Both the position numbers and the translations under genes were made by a program. Below are positions 1 through 9,491 of a DNA stretch of 64,000 nt, piece by piece. Source of the DNA: Roseovarius atlanticus (GTDB taxonomy: Bacteria; Pseudomonadota; Alphaproteobacteria; Rhodobacterales; Rhodobacteraceae). The first letter of the stretch is position 1. Each line of letters opens with the position of its first letter. The notes beneath the pieces were generated by a model. It was not told where the DNA came from. It was given only the letters and a program-made list of their open reading frames with translations, and made no database searches. Location: contig NZ_LAXJ01000025.1 of assembly GCF_001441615.1 (NCBI RefSeq), positions 16,488-80,487 of the forward strand, read 5' to 3'.

Positions 1-286
1 CCACATCACCTTCCTCGAAGCCGGGTCCGAACACACGTTCGAGTACAAGAACCACTTCGAGAGCGTTTATTGTATGCAAGGCACCGGCTCGATCACCGAC
101 ATCGCCACCGGCGAGACGCATGAGATCAAGCCCGGGGTGATGTATGCACTGGACAAGCACGACCGCCACATCCTGCGCGCCACCGAAGAGCTTGTGATGG
201 CCTGCTGCTTCAACCCGCCGGTCACCGGCAACGAGGTCCATCGCGAAGATGGCTCTTACGCGGCGCCCGAACCTGCCGAGGCGTGA
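1..286 (+). CDS. ectC: L-ectoine synthase, C-terminal part (5' end outside window)
   Basis: EctC cyclises N-gamma-acetyl-L-2,4-diaminobutyrate to ectoine, a cytoplasmic compatible solute. Only the last ~94 residues are present, reading in frame from base 2 to the TGA at 284-286. The visible part has the cupin-type features of the family: [15 protein letters not shown], then [11 protein letters not shown], then [11 protein letters not shown]. The aspartokinase gene begins four bases after the stop, as in ectABC-ask operons, so ectA and ectB are expected just outside the window. Family assignment is from recognised motifs; the 5' truncation is only a window edge. Confidence 0.93.
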   Translation, partial: HITFLEAGSEHTFEYKNHFESVYCMQGTGSITDIATGETHEIKPGVMYALDKHDRHILRATEELVMACCFNPPVTGNEVHREDGSYAAPEPAEA

Positions 287-290
287 ACCA

Positions 291-1727
291 ATGACCCACA
301 CAGTGGAAAAAATCGGCGGGACGTCCATGTCCCGCCTGCACGAGCTGCGCGACACGCTTTTCATTAAGAACGGCGAACCGCAATACGGTCGTATATTCGT
401 GGTCTCGGCCTTCGGCGGCATCACCGACATGCTGCTGGAGCACAAAAAGACGGGCGAGGATGGTGCCTATGCCGCCTTCGCCAACGCCGAAGACGACCAC
501 GGTTGGCACGCCGCGCTGACAGAGGCCTGCCGCGCCATGATCAAGGCACATGAGGATGTGCTTGAGCACCCGGACGACCTCGCCCAGGCGACGGCCTTCG
601 TGAACGAACGGATCGAAGGCGCACGCAATTGCCTGATCGACCTGCAACGCTTGTGCTCCTATGGTCATTTCCGGCTGAATGCGCACCTGATGCACATTCG
701 CGAGCTGCTGTCGGGCCTTGGCGAAGCACACAGCGCCCACGTGGCCGCCCTGGTCCTGAAACGCGCCGGCGTCAACGCCCGCGCGGTGGACTTGACCGGA
801 TGGCGGGAAGATGGCGAGGTCACGCTGGACGAACGTATCAACAACGCCATGGCCAGTATCGACCCGGCCACGGAGATGCCCATCGTCACCGGCTATGCCC
901 AGTGCCGCGAGGGCCTGATGAAGGAATTCGACCGCGGCTATTCCGAGGTCACGTTTTCCCAGATGGCCGCCCTCACTGGCGCGCGCGAGGCGATCATCCA
1001 CAAGGAATTTCACCTCTCCTCCGCCGATCCCAAGCTGGTCGGCGCCGAGAACGTGCGCACCTTGGGTCACACAAATTACGATGTGGCCGACCAGATGGCG
1101 AACCTCGGGATGGAGGCGATCCACCCCTCCGCCGCCAAGACCCTGCGCCAGGCCGGCGTGCCGCTGCGCGTCACCAACGCGTTCGAACCCGAAGAGCCGG
1201 GCACGGTCATCGACGATCAACCCGCCGACAAGCCGGCGGTCGAGATGGTCACCGGCCTCGACATCGTCGCGCTTGAAGTGTTCGAACAGGACATGGTCGG
1301 CGTCAAAGGCTACGACGCCGCCATCCTCGACGCGCTGACGCGCCATGACGTGCGCATCGTGTCCAAGGCGTCGAACGCCAACACGATCACGCACTATGTC
1401 GACGCATCGGTCAAAGCCATGCGCAAGGTGGCCGATGACCTGGCCGAGAAGTATCCGCAGTCCGAGATCCGCAACCGCAAACTTGCGCTGGTCTCCGTCA
1501 TCGGACGCGATCTTGACGGGCTCAGCACCCTGCAACACGGGCTTCAGGCGCTGGCCGACAACGGCATGGCCTCGCTCGGGGCCACGCAAGGCCCGCGTCA
1601 CGTCGATACGCAATTCATCCTCGAACGCGAGGACCGCGATCCGGCGATCAAGGCGCTGCACGACGTGTTCTTCGGCAAGGCATCCGACGACCCGGCAAAA
1701 AAGCCGGGCATGACGATGGCTGCCTGA
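291..1727 (+). CDS. ask: Aspartate kinase, ectoine-operon type (Ask_Ect)
   Basis: This enzyme phosphorylates L-aspartate, the first step towards aspartate semialdehyde and hence diaminobutyrate and ectoine. The 478-residue protein opens with VEKIGGTSM, the kinase KxGGTS-type motif. VVSAFGGITDML follows, and a C-terminal ACT-like region starts near VKGYDAAILDAL. ATG 291 is preferred to the in-frame ATG at 249, because 249 lies inside ectC and would add an Arg/Pro-rich leader not typical of the family. The gene follows ectC by four bases, so it is almost certainly co-transcribed and dedicated to ectoine supply rather than to lysine or threonine synthesis. Confidence 0.92.
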   Translation: MTHTVEKIGGTSMSRLHELRDTLFIKNGEPQYGRIFVVSAFGGITDMLLEHKKTGEDGAYAAFANAEDDHGWHAALTEACRAMIKAHEDVLEHPDDLAQATAFVNERIEGARNCLIDLQRLCSYGHFRLNAHLMHIRELLSGLGEAHSAHVAALVLKRAGVNARAVDLTGWREDGEVTLDERINNAMASIDPATEMPIVTGYAQCREGLMKEFDRGYSEVTFSQMAALTGAREAIIHKEFHLSSADPKLVGAENVRTLGHTNYDVADQMANLGMEAIHPSAAKTLRQAGVPLRVTNAFEPEEPGTVIDDQPADKPAVEMVTGLDIVALEVFEQDMVGVKGYDAAILDALTRHDVRIVSKASNANTITHYVDASVKAMRKVADDLAEKYPQSEIRNRKLALVSVIGRDLDGLSTLQHGLQALADNGMASLGATQGPRHVDTQFILEREDRDPAIKALHDVFFGKASDDPAKKPGMTMAA

Positions 1728-1753
1728 CAGCGCCCTAGCCGCAATAAACAGAG

Positions 1754-1788
1754 AAAAGCGCGTGCCGGCATCCCGGCACGCGCTTTTT
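1754..1788 (+). terminator. Rho-independent terminator after the ectoine operon
   Basis: A near-perfect stem (AAAAGCGCGTGCCGG, loop CATC, CCGGCACGCGCTTTT) runs into a T-run and starts 27 bases after the aspartokinase stop. The A-run on the other side lets the same hairpin end the convergent SoxYZ-like gene on the minus strand, so it is probably bidirectional. Confidence 0.9.
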
Positions 1789-1812
1789 GCATTCAATCGA
1801 TCAAGAGTTGAT

Positions 1813-2622
1813 TCAACCGTCCAAAGATTTCGGCAACGTGCTTTCAAACACGTTGCCCTCGGTATCCGTGGCCTTCACCGTCAGGTCTGTCGAGCCGTTG
1901 TCGTTATAGAAGAACCGGAACGACGGGTTTTCCGAGATCGAAATCCCCCCCGTCATCGTGAACAGCATTTCGTCACCCTGCCGCACCTCGATCGTGTCGA
2001 TGAAATGCGCCGGGATGAACAACTGCGTGATCTGGTCCCGTTGCAGACCCGAATAATTCGGATGCCGGATCATGATCTGCGCCTCGCGCCGGGGCGTGGA
2101 TACCGCCGCCGTCTCGCCAAAGCTGCGCAGCTTCATCTGCCCCATGCCCGCCAGCGCCTGCTCGGGGTCTTTCGAGGCCGGGGCAGAACAGCCGCCCGAC
2201 GCCTTGACGAACCGCCCGGTCATGTAAAGACCGTCTTCGGTTTCGGTGATGACACGGACGTTGGAATACTGGTTCACCCGCACCCGCATCTCGAAATCGA
2301 GCGGCCCCATCCCGGGCCCGAACGTGAATTCCCCCGCCACCGGCGCGGGGTTCTCGTCGATCACCACGGTGGCCGACCTGATCTGCGCCTCCGGGTCGGT
2401 CTGCGTCAGCTGCACTGGCACGGTCGCCGCATCATGCGCCCGGTACGGCGCCTTAACGCTGAGCGGGCCCTCCGCCTCCTCCAGCGTGGCCTCGCCCAGC
2501 ACGTCATAGCGCAGATCCTGCCAGGTCGGGCTTTCGGTCAAAGGGTTCTTGACCGCCTCCTCAGCCCAACCGGCAGAGGCCGCGAGGCCCAGCGCCAGGA
2601 CGGATGCAATTGCATGTCTCAT
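1813..2622 (-). CDS. Quinoprotein dehydrogenase-associated SoxYZ-like carrier protein, copy 1
   Basis: A 269-residue secreted protein with an N-terminal signal peptide (cleavage near GWA-EEA). The layout is that of fused SoxY and SoxZ. A SoxY-like half ends in a flexible arm with SGGCSAP (Cys145), and a SoxZ-like half follows with MIRHPNYSGL, LFIPAHFIDTIEV and GGISISENPSFRF. In thiosulfate oxidation the SoxY cysteine carries intermediates; in PQQ-dehydrogenase regions the fused form is a recurrent neighbour of unproven role. It shares a 107-bp divergent intergenic region with the SoxH-like hydrolase at 2730. A paralogue of equal length lies at 12464-13273. The family call is confident; the carried group is unknown. 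Confidence 0.85.
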   Translation of the reverse strand: MRHAIASVLALGLAASAGWAEEAVKNPLTESPTWQDLRYDVLGEATLEEAEGPLSVKAPYRAHDAATVPVQLTQTDPEAQIRSATVVIDENPAPVAGEFTFGPGMGPLDFEMRVRVNQYSNVRVITETEDGLYMTGRFVKASGGCSAPASKDPEQALAGMGQMKLRSFGETAAVSTPRREAQIMIRHPNYSGLQRDQITQLFIPAHFIDTIEVRQGDEMLFTMTGGISISENPSFRFFYNDNGSTDLTVKATDTEGNVFESTLPKSLDG

Positions 2623-2729
2623 ACGGCCTCCTCCCGTAATGCGATCATGTTATGCCACGAAACGGCGGCAAAATCCATCTATACGAAATGGGGCATGGAC
2701 CTCACAATCGCGTGTGCGATCATCCCCGC

Positions 2730-3761
2730 ATGTTCGAAATCGTCGTCACAGCCTGTCTTGCGCTTGCCCCGGCCGATGCCGACCCGGCCTGCCGGGACAT
2801 GCTGCTGGCGGGGTACGAGACGCCCACACAGGCCGCGTGCGAGGCGCAACTCCCTGAACTGTCGAAGAAATACGACGACCCACGCTGCGTGCCCGCTGGC
2901 CCCGCGCTTGACGTGACCGAGGTTGCACCGGGCGTTTTCGCCCATCTGGGCCGGATCGAGGAACCCGACACCGAAAATCGCGGCGACGTCGCCAATCTCG
3001 GCTTCATCGTGGGCGCCGACAGCGTCGCGGTGATCGACACCGGCTCGGCCCGCTGGATCGGCGAGGCGCTCTGGCGCGCCATTCGCCAGCACACCGACAA
3101 GCCCCTCAGCCACGTGATCCTGACCCATATGCATCCCGATCACGTGCTGGGCACCGACGCCTTTCGCACCACCGGGGCCAATATCGTCTCCCACGCCACC
3201 CTGCCCCGCGCGCTGGCCGACCGGCAGGCCAATTACGCGGAAAGCCTCACGCGCCTCATCGGCCCCGCCTTCGCCGGCTCCGCCGCACCGGACACCGACA
3301 TCACGGTCGCCCCCGGCACCCCGATGCAAATCGACCTCGGCGGCCGCACCCTCACCCTGCACGCATGGCCCACCGCCCACACCGGCAATGACCTCACCGT
3401 GCTGGACGAAGTGACCGGCACGCTTTTCACCGGCGACCTCGTCTTCCACATGCACACCCCCGCCCTCGACGGCAGCGTCCTGGGCTGGCTCGACGTGCTG
3501 GATACCTTGCAAGCGTGGAACGTCGCCCGCATCGTGCCCGGCCACGGCGGCCCCGTGCTGGACTGGCCCAAAGGCGCCAAGGACCAGCGCCGTTATCTCG
3601 AAACCCTGCGCGACGACACCCGCGCCGCCATCGCGAGCGGCACCCGCCTGGGCGACGCCGTCACCACCATCGCGGACAGCGAAGCGGACAAGTGGCAGCT
3701 TTTCGAGGCGTACAACCCCCGCAACGCCACCGTCGCCTTTACCGAACTGGAGTGGGAATAG
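2730..3761 (+). CDS. Quinoprotein relay system zinc metallohydrolase (SoxH-like, metallo-beta-lactamase fold)
   Basis: A 343-residue protein with a metallo-beta-lactamase core. THMHPDH (HxHxDH) is the zinc motif, followed by AHTGND, LFTGDLVF and PGHGG. It resembles SoxH-like hydrolases found with PQQ-dependent dehydrogenases and SoxYZ-like carriers, where a release or hydrolysis step on the carrier has been supposed. ATG 2730 is chosen because the upstream in-frame extension is charged and atypical. The first ~55 residues, before the hydrolase domain, contain four cysteines (9, 21, 37, 53) and resemble the complete small protein at 22138-22341. The carrier at 1813-2622 is transcribed divergently. 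Confidence 0.83.
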   Translation: MFEIVVTACLALAPADADPACRDMLLAGYETPTQAACEAQLPELSKKYDDPRCVPAGPALDVTEVAPGVFAHLGRIEEPDTENRGDVANLGFIVGADSVAVIDTGSARWIGEALWRAIRQHTDKPLSHVILTHMHPDHVLGTDAFRTTGANIVSHATLPRALADRQANYAESLTRLIGPAFAGSAAPDTDITVAPGTPMQIDLGGRTLTLHAWPTAHTGNDLTVLDEVTGTLFTGDLVFHMHTPALDGSVLGWLDVLDTLQAWNVARIVPGHGGPVLDWPKGAKDQRRYLETLRDDTRAAIASGTRLGDAVTTIADSEADKWQLFEAYNPRNATVAFTELEWE

Positions 3762-3764
3762 CGT

Positions 3765-4379
3765 CTAGTCCTTCGCCACGTCCTGAAGCATCTGCGCAAT
3801 GGCAAACAGCCGCTTCTCGATCAGCTGCGGCGTCTCGCACAGATAGGTGATCGACTGCTGCCGGTCGGAATAGATCACCTGGTCCCAGTCCAGCTTTTCC
3901 TCCAGAGCGTCGATCCGGTCATAATCCGGGTCGTCGGCTTCCAGCGCCGTATCCATCTCCAGCCGCATGTCGTCGATCTTTTCGGCCAGCGCGATCTGCC
4001 CCAGCGAGAAATCGGCGATGCCATTAATGATCTGCGACCGCCGGGTGTTGAGCGACTTGAAGGTCTGCGCAAAGGCCAGGCCAAGGTTGGCGCCCGTGTT
4101 CTCGGGCCACCGGTCGGTAAACTCTTCGGCCGCCTGGCGCAACGCGTCCATCTCCAGCCGCCGCACGGCCAGCGTGCCGGCTAGATCGCGGATGTCCGCC
4201 GCCAGCGCCGGGTCCTCGACCTCACCCTCGGGCAAGGCCACGGGCCACATCAGCCCCAGCGACAGCTCTTCGACCTTGCGCTGCACGCAAGGCCAAGTCG
4301 GGTCCGAGAAATCCTCGGCCATCACCGGGGCGGCGGCGCCCATGAATCCGGCAAATGCCGTTAAAACCAGCGTCCTCAT
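3765..4379 (-). CDS. Secreted protein of unknown function in the xoxF region
   Basis: A 204-residue protein with a signal peptide (MRTLVLTAFAGFMGAAAPVMA, cleavage before EDF). The mature part is acidic, predicted mostly helical, with a Cys near the N-terminus (WPCVQRKVEEL) and one near the C-terminus (YLCETPQL). The start at 4379 has a strong GGAGGACC ribosome site. I recognise no catalytic motif or named domain. It ends three bases from the convergent hydrolase and is divergent from frmA, so it sits inside the alcohol-oxidation block. A periplasmic accessory role is inference from position only. Confidence 0.7.
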   Translation of the reverse strand: MRTLVLTAFAGFMGAAAPVMAEDFSDPTWPCVQRKVEELSLGLMWPVALPEGEVEDPALAADIRDLAGTLAVRRLEMDALRQAAEEFTDRWPENTGANLGLAFAQTFKSLNTRRSQIINGIADFSLGQIALAEKIDDMRLEMDTALEADDPDYDRIDALEEKLDWDQVIYSDRQQSITYLCETPQLIEKRLFAIAQMLQDVAKD

Positions 4380-4543
4380 ACGGTCCTCCCTTGGTCCCAT
4401 GGGAACACGCCCATCCATCCCCGGCAAGGGTTCACTTTGGAATACCAACCAAGGTACTAATTGTGCGGCGGCATGGCCGCCCCCTACCATCAACTTGATT
4501 CACGCGCCACCACTGCGGCGCGAACGGGAGGAAATACAGTACT

Positions 4544-5671
<1,128 letters not shown>

Positions 5672-5672
5672 T

Positions 5673-6506
5673 TTGTCCATCGAGGTCGTCTCTCAGAACA
5701 GGAGCTTCGGCGGCGAACAGGTCGTCTACAAGCACAGTTCCAACACCTGTGCCTGCGAGATGACCTACGCCGTCTACCAGCCTCCGCAGGCCAAGGATGG
5801 CCCGGTTCCGGTGCTGTGGTACCTGTCGGGCCTGACCTGCAACCACGAAAACGCCATGACCAAGGGTGGGTTCCAGGAACACGCGGCGCGCGAAGGCATT
5901 GCGCTCGTGTTCCCCGACACCTCGCCCAGGGGCGAGAACGTGGCCGATGACGAGGCGTACGATCTGGGCCAGGGGGCGGGCTTTTACGTCAACGCCACCT
6001 GCGACCCGTGGCGGCAGCATTACCGCATGTACGACTATATCGTGAACGAGCTCTACTCGATCATCGCCGAAACCCAGCCGGTGCAGGACCGTCACGGCAT
6101 CACCGGGCACTCGATGGGCGGGCACGGCGCCATGACCATCGCCATGCGCAACCCCGACAAGTTCGAGTCGCTCTCGGCCTTCGCGCCCATCGCCAACCCG
6201 ACCCGCTCGGACTGGGGCCGAAAACAGCTCAGCGCCTATCTGGGCGACGACGAGAGCACCTGGGCGCAGCACGATTCCACCCTTCTGCTGGAAGAACACG
6301 GCTGGAAGGGCGACGTGCTGATCGACCAGGGATCGAGCGACCAGTTCCTCGACCTGCTGAAACCCGAGGCGCTGGCCGACACCATGGCCAAACGCCGCCA
6401 GCCCGGCCAGATCCGGATCCAGCCGGGCTATGACCATTCTTATTTCTTTGTGCAGACCTTCGCCGCCGATCACGTCTCGTGGCACGCCGAACGCCTGCTG
6501 CAATGA
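5673..6506 (+). CDS. fghA: S-formylglutathione hydrolase
   Basis: Hydrolyses S-formylglutathione to formate and glutathione, completing formaldehyde detoxification or oxidation. The 277-residue alpha/beta hydrolase has WYLSGLTCNHEN, the nucleophile elbow GHSMGGHG (Ser147), an acid region near LIDQGSSDQF and the catalytic His in YDHSYFF. All are typical of the esterase-D family. The start is TTG 5673, one base after the frmA stop, indicating translational coupling. No closer ATG would keep the conserved N-terminus. Confidence 0.95.
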   Translation: MSIEVVSQNRSFGGEQVVYKHSSNTCACEMTYAVYQPPQAKDGPVPVLWYLSGLTCNHENAMTKGGFQEHAAREGIALVFPDTSPRGENVADDEAYDLGQGAGFYVNATCDPWRQHYRMYDYIVNELYSIIAETQPVQDRHGITGHSMGGHGAMTIAMRNPDKFESLSAFAPIANPTRSDWGRKQLSAYLGDDESTWAQHDSTLLLEEHGWKGDVLIDQGSSDQFLDLLKPEALADTMAKRRQPGQIRIQPGYDHSYFFVQTFAADHVSWHAERLLQ

Positions 6507-6543
6507 TGTGTGTACTGACACTGTTGACTAGGGAGACATCACC

Positions 6544-6936
6544 TTGACCATCCGTACCATCCTCGCTGCCGGCCTGCTGGCCACCACCCCCGCCCTGGGC
6601 TTCGCGCAAGACGTCGAAGGCGACGCCGAAGCCGGTGAAAAGGTGTTCCGCAAATGCCAGGCCTGCCACGCCGTCGGCGAAGGCGCCGAAAACAAGGTCG
6701 GCCCCGTGCTGACCGGCATCGTGGGCAAGCCCGTCGCGGCCAACGAGGATTTCGACTATTCCGACGTGCTGGCCGAGATGGGCGCCGAGGGCAAGGAATG
6801 GACGCCCGAAGAACTGGCGGCCTTCCTCGAAAAGCCGCGCGACTATGCCAAGGGCACCAAGATGGCCTTCGCCGGTCTGCGCAAGGAGGAAGAAAGAATG
6901 AACGTGATCGCGTATCTCGCCTCCACGGGCGAATAA
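6544..6936 (+). CDS. Periplasmic class I c-type cytochrome (c2/c554-like)
   Basis: A 130-residue secreted monohaem cytochrome. A signal peptide ([10 protein letters not shown] to LGFAQ) is followed by the haem motif CQACH (Cys38, Cys41, His42), a [10 protein letters not shown] segment and KGTKMAF, whose Met is the likely sixth ligand. The start is TTG 6544 behind AGGGAGA. Lying between fghA and xoxF it is a candidate carrier that takes electrons from XoxG, or from XoxF directly, to the oxidase. It could equally be a general cytochrome c2; the sequence does not decide. Confidence 0.88.
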   Translation: MTIRTILAAGLLATTPALGFAQDVEGDAEAGEKVFRKCQACHAVGEGAENKVGPVLTGIVGKPVAANEDFDYSDVLAEMGAEGKEWTPEELAAFLEKPRDYAKGTKMAFAGLRKEEERMNVIAYLASTGE

Positions 6937-6953
6937 CGCGGCACGTCCGAGAC

Positions 6954-6994
6954 GCGGGGGCTCCTTGAAGGAGAGAGCTTGGGACCCCCGCTTT
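6954..6994 (+). terminator. Probable terminator between the cytochrome gene and xoxF
   Basis: GCGGGGG (6954-6960) pairs with CCCCCGC (6985-6991), with a small nested hairpin CTCCT-TGA-AGGAG inside. A short T-run follows. It would separate the frmA-fghA-cytochrome transcript from xoxF, implying that xoxF has its own promoter in 6995-7040. Confidence 0.55.
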
Positions 6995-7021
6995 AACGGT
7001 CGATACATCGACCATTCCAAT

Positions 7022-7050
7022 GCAGCGGCAAACCGCTGCTTCCATGGGAG
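7022..7050 (+). promoter_or_regulatory. xoxF 5' leader hairpin and ribosome site
   Basis: GCAGCGG-CAAA-CCGCTGC (7022-7039) is a perfect 7-bp hairpin ending six bases before the ribosome site GGGAGG (about 7045-7050). ATG 7058 follows. A stem this close to the ribosome site could protect the transcript or tune translation of a very abundant protein; this is inference. Confidence 0.5.
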
Positions 7051-7057
7051 GACTACA

Positions 7058-8857
7058 ATGAAGAAGCTTATGCTTTTAACCTCGGGTCTGGCGCTCTGCG
7101 CTGGCATGGCCGTCGCCAATGACGACCTTGTCACGCAGATGGACGACCCCAGCCAATGGGCGATCCAGACGGGCGACTACAAGAACCAGCGCCATTCCAA
7201 GCTGGATTCGATCAACAAGGAAAACGTGGGTGACCTGCAGGTCGCATGGACCTTCTCGACCGGCGTTCTGCGCGGTCACGAAGGCTCACCGCTCGTCGTG
7301 GGCGACACCATGTATGTCCACACGCCCTTCCCCAACATCGTCTACGCGCTCGATCTGGCCGACGAAGGCAAGATCAAGTGGAAGTACGAGCCCAAGCAGG
7401 ATCCGGACGTCATTCCGGTGATGTGCTGTGACACCGTCAACCGCGGTGTGGCCTATGCCGACGGCAAGATCTTCCTGCACCAGGCCGACACCAAGGTCGT
7501 GGCGCTCAACGCCGACGACGGTTCGGTCGAATGGGAAGTCGTCAACGGCGATCCGTCCATCGGCGAAACCAACACCGCGACCGTGCTTCCGGTCAAGGAC
7601 AAGGTCATCGTCGGCATCTCGGGCGGCGAGTTCGGCGTGCGCGGTCACGTGACCGCCTACAACATGTCGGACGGCACCCAGGCCTGGCGCGCCTACTCGA
7701 TGGGCCCCGACGAGGACATCCTCGTGGACCCCGAGAACACGACCCACCTGGGCGAGCCTGTCGGCGAAAACTCCGGCACCAACACCTGGGAAGGCGACCA
7801 GTGGCAAATCGGCGGCGGCACCACCTGGGGCTGGTACTCGGCGGATCTCGAAGAGAACCTGATGTACTACGGCACCGGCAACCCGTCGACGTGGAACCCC
7901 TCGCAGCGTCCCGGCGACAACCGCTGGTCCATGACTGTCATGGCCCGCGACATCGACACGGGCGAGGCCAAGTGGTTCTACCAGATGACCCCGCATGACG
8001 AGTGGGATTACGACGGCGTCAACGAAATGATCCTCACGGAGCAGGAAATTGACGGCGAAGAGCGCAAGCTTCTGACCCACTTCGACCGCAACGGTCTGGC
8101 CTATACGATGGACCGCGTGTCGGGTGAACTCCTGGTCGCCGAAAAGTATGACCCGGTCGTGAACTGGACCTCCGGCGTCGACATGGACCCCGAGTCCGAC
8201 AACTACGGTCGTCCCGAAGTGGTGGCGCAATACTCCACCGAGCAGAACGGCGAAGACGTCAACTCCACCGGCATCTGCCCGGCGGCGCTTGGCACCAAGG
8301 ACCAGCAGCCCGCGGCCTATGACCCGGAAACCCAGTTGTTCCTGGTTCCGACCAACCACGTCTGCATGGACTACGAACCGTTCCGCGTCAGCTACACCGC
8401 AGGTCAGCCCTATGTGGGCGCGACCCTGTCGATGTACCCTGCCCCGGACAGCCATGGCGGCATGGGCAACTTCATCGCCTGGGATAACATCAACGGCGAG
8501 ATCAAGTGGTCCAACCCCGAGCAGTTCTCGGTCTGGTCCGGTGCTCTGACCACCGCGGGTGGCATCACCTTCTACGGTACGCTCGAAGGCTACCTGAAGG
8601 CTGTCGACACCGCCACGGGTGAGGAACTCTACAAGTTCCGCACGCCCTCGGGCATCATCGGCAACGTGATGACCTACGAGCGCGACGGCAAACAGTATGT
8701 CGGCGTCCTCTCGGGCGTCGGTGGCTGGGCCGGCATCGGTCTCGCGGCCGGTCTGACCAACCCCAATGACGGTCTGGGCGCCGTGGGTGGCTACGCCGCT
8801 CTCAGCGACTACACCGCGCTGGGTGGCCAGCTGACCGTGTTCGCTCTGCCGGACTAA
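7058..8857 (+). CDS. xoxF: Lanthanide-dependent PQQ methanol dehydrogenase XoxF
   Basis: A periplasmic quinoprotein that oxidises methanol (and often ethanol or formaldehyde), passing electrons to a dedicated c-type cytochrome. The 599-residue precursor has a signal peptide ([10 protein letters not shown] to MAVA), then an eight-bladed PQQ propeller. The vicinal disulphide is Cys123-Cys124 (PVMCCDT). Metal/PQQ residues include Glu191 and Asn275. The active-site motif HDEWDYDG gives the catalytic Asp317 plus Asp319. That second aspartate marks lanthanide XoxF enzymes; calcium-type MxaF has alanine there. ATG 7058 follows GGGAGG and gives a clean signal peptide; the upstream in-frame ATG at 6965 does not. 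No mxaF or mxaI is in the window. Confidence 0.96.
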   Translation: MKKLMLLTSGLALCAGMAVANDDLVTQMDDPSQWAIQTGDYKNQRHSKLDSINKENVGDLQVAWTFSTGVLRGHEGSPLVVGDTMYVHTPFPNIVYALDLADEGKIKWKYEPKQDPDVIPVMCCDTVNRGVAYADGKIFLHQADTKVVALNADDGSVEWEVVNGDPSIGETNTATVLPVKDKVIVGISGGEFGVRGHVTAYNMSDGTQAWRAYSMGPDEDILVDPENTTHLGEPVGENSGTNTWEGDQWQIGGGTTWGWYSADLEENLMYYGTGNPSTWNPSQRPGDNRWSMTVMARDIDTGEAKWFYQMTPHDEWDYDGVNEMILTEQEIDGEERKLLTHFDRNGLAYTMDRVSGELLVAEKYDPVVNWTSGVDMDPESDNYGRPEVVAQYSTEQNGEDVNSTGICPAALGTKDQQPAAYDPETQLFLVPTNHVCMDYEPFRVSYTAGQPYVGATLSMYPAPDSHGGMGNFIAWDNINGEIKWSNPEQFSVWSGALTTAGGITFYGTLEGYLKAVDTATGEELYKFRTPSGIIGNVMTYERDGKQYVGVLSGVGGWAGIGLAAGLTNPNDGLGAVGGYAALSDYTALGGQLTVFALPD

Positions 8858-8872
8858 GCGATACGCAACAGC

Positions 8873-8906
8873 CGGGGCCGGTCCTCCTTCGGGAAGACCG
8901 GCCCCG
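8873..8906 (+). terminator. Very stable UUCG-capped hairpin between xoxF and xoxG
   Basis: An 11-bp GC-rich stem (CGGGGCCGGTC with GACCGGCCCCG) continues through a short inner helix to a UUCG tetraloop. There is no T-run after it, so it is more likely a partial terminator or 3' mRNA protector, which would keep xoxF message above xoxG, than a full stop. Confidence 0.65.
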
Positions 8907-8963
8907 TGCCCGAGATAAACGACGCATTATCAGTACCAAAAACAGGAAAGGTATGACCGCATC

Positions 8964-9491
8964 ATGAGCACCGGACTCCGCTTGACACTCGCCTCGGCCC
9001 TGGTCGCGCTGCCGATCACAGCCTCGGCTCAGAACTGGAGCGATCAGCCGGTCGATCCTGCTAACCACGACGAGACCGTCGCCTACGAAGAAGGCGGGCG
9101 TTACTTCAACGAAGAAGACGTTCCCACCTACAACGTGGCCGAGGACGGCACCGTAGACTGGCTGACCTTCTCGGGCTTCCGCCGCTATCACGCCGAATGC
9201 CACGTCTGCCACGGCCCCGATGGCGAAGGCTCGTCCTACGCCCCCAAGGTCAAGAATTCCGCCGTCCACATGGGCTATTACGACTTCTACGATGTCGTCG
9301 TGAATGGCCGTGGCAACGGCAACTCCGTCATGCCCCACTTCGGCGACAACCCGAACGTGATGTGCTATCTCGACGACATCTATGTCTATCTCAAGGCCCG
9401 CGGCATGGAGGCCGTCCCGCGCGGACGTCCCGGCTCGAAAGAGGCCAAGTCCGACGCGATCCAAGAGGATGAAAATGCCTGCATGGGCTAA
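8964..9491 (+). CDS. xoxG: c-type cytochrome, methanol metabolism type (XoxG; c-553i-like)
   Basis: The dedicated periplasmic electron acceptor of XoxF. The 175-residue precursor has a signal peptide (to ASAQ), a long acidic N-terminal extension and haem motif CHVCH (Cys79, Cys82, His83). There are further cysteines at VMCYLDD and near the C-terminus (NACMG), matching the four-cysteine methanol-related cytochrome family. VMPHF offers the probable methionine ligand. It lies 106 bp after xoxF, separated by the 8873-8906 hairpin, and its last bases overlap the xoxJ start, so xoxFGJ form one unit. Confidence 0.93.
   Translation: MSTGLRLTLASALVALPITASAQNWSDQPVDPANHDETVAYEEGGRYFNEEDVPTYNVAEDGTVDWLTFSGFRRYHAECHVCHGPDGEGSSYAPKVKNSAVHMGYYDFYDVVVNGRGNGNSVMPHFGDNPNVMCYLDDIYVYLKARGMEAVPRGRPGSKEAKSDAIQEDENACMG

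Noticed and set aside
222..1847. 541-codon open frame antisense to the aspartokinase
   Set aside because: Shadow of a strongly recognised gene in high-GC DNA; product matches no protein pattern.
7058..8857. Calcium-dependent MxaF methanol dehydrogenase or ethanol dehydrogenase ExaA
   Set aside because: The second active-site aspartate (DYD) and partners xoxG and xoxJ identify XoxF; no mxaI small subunit is present.
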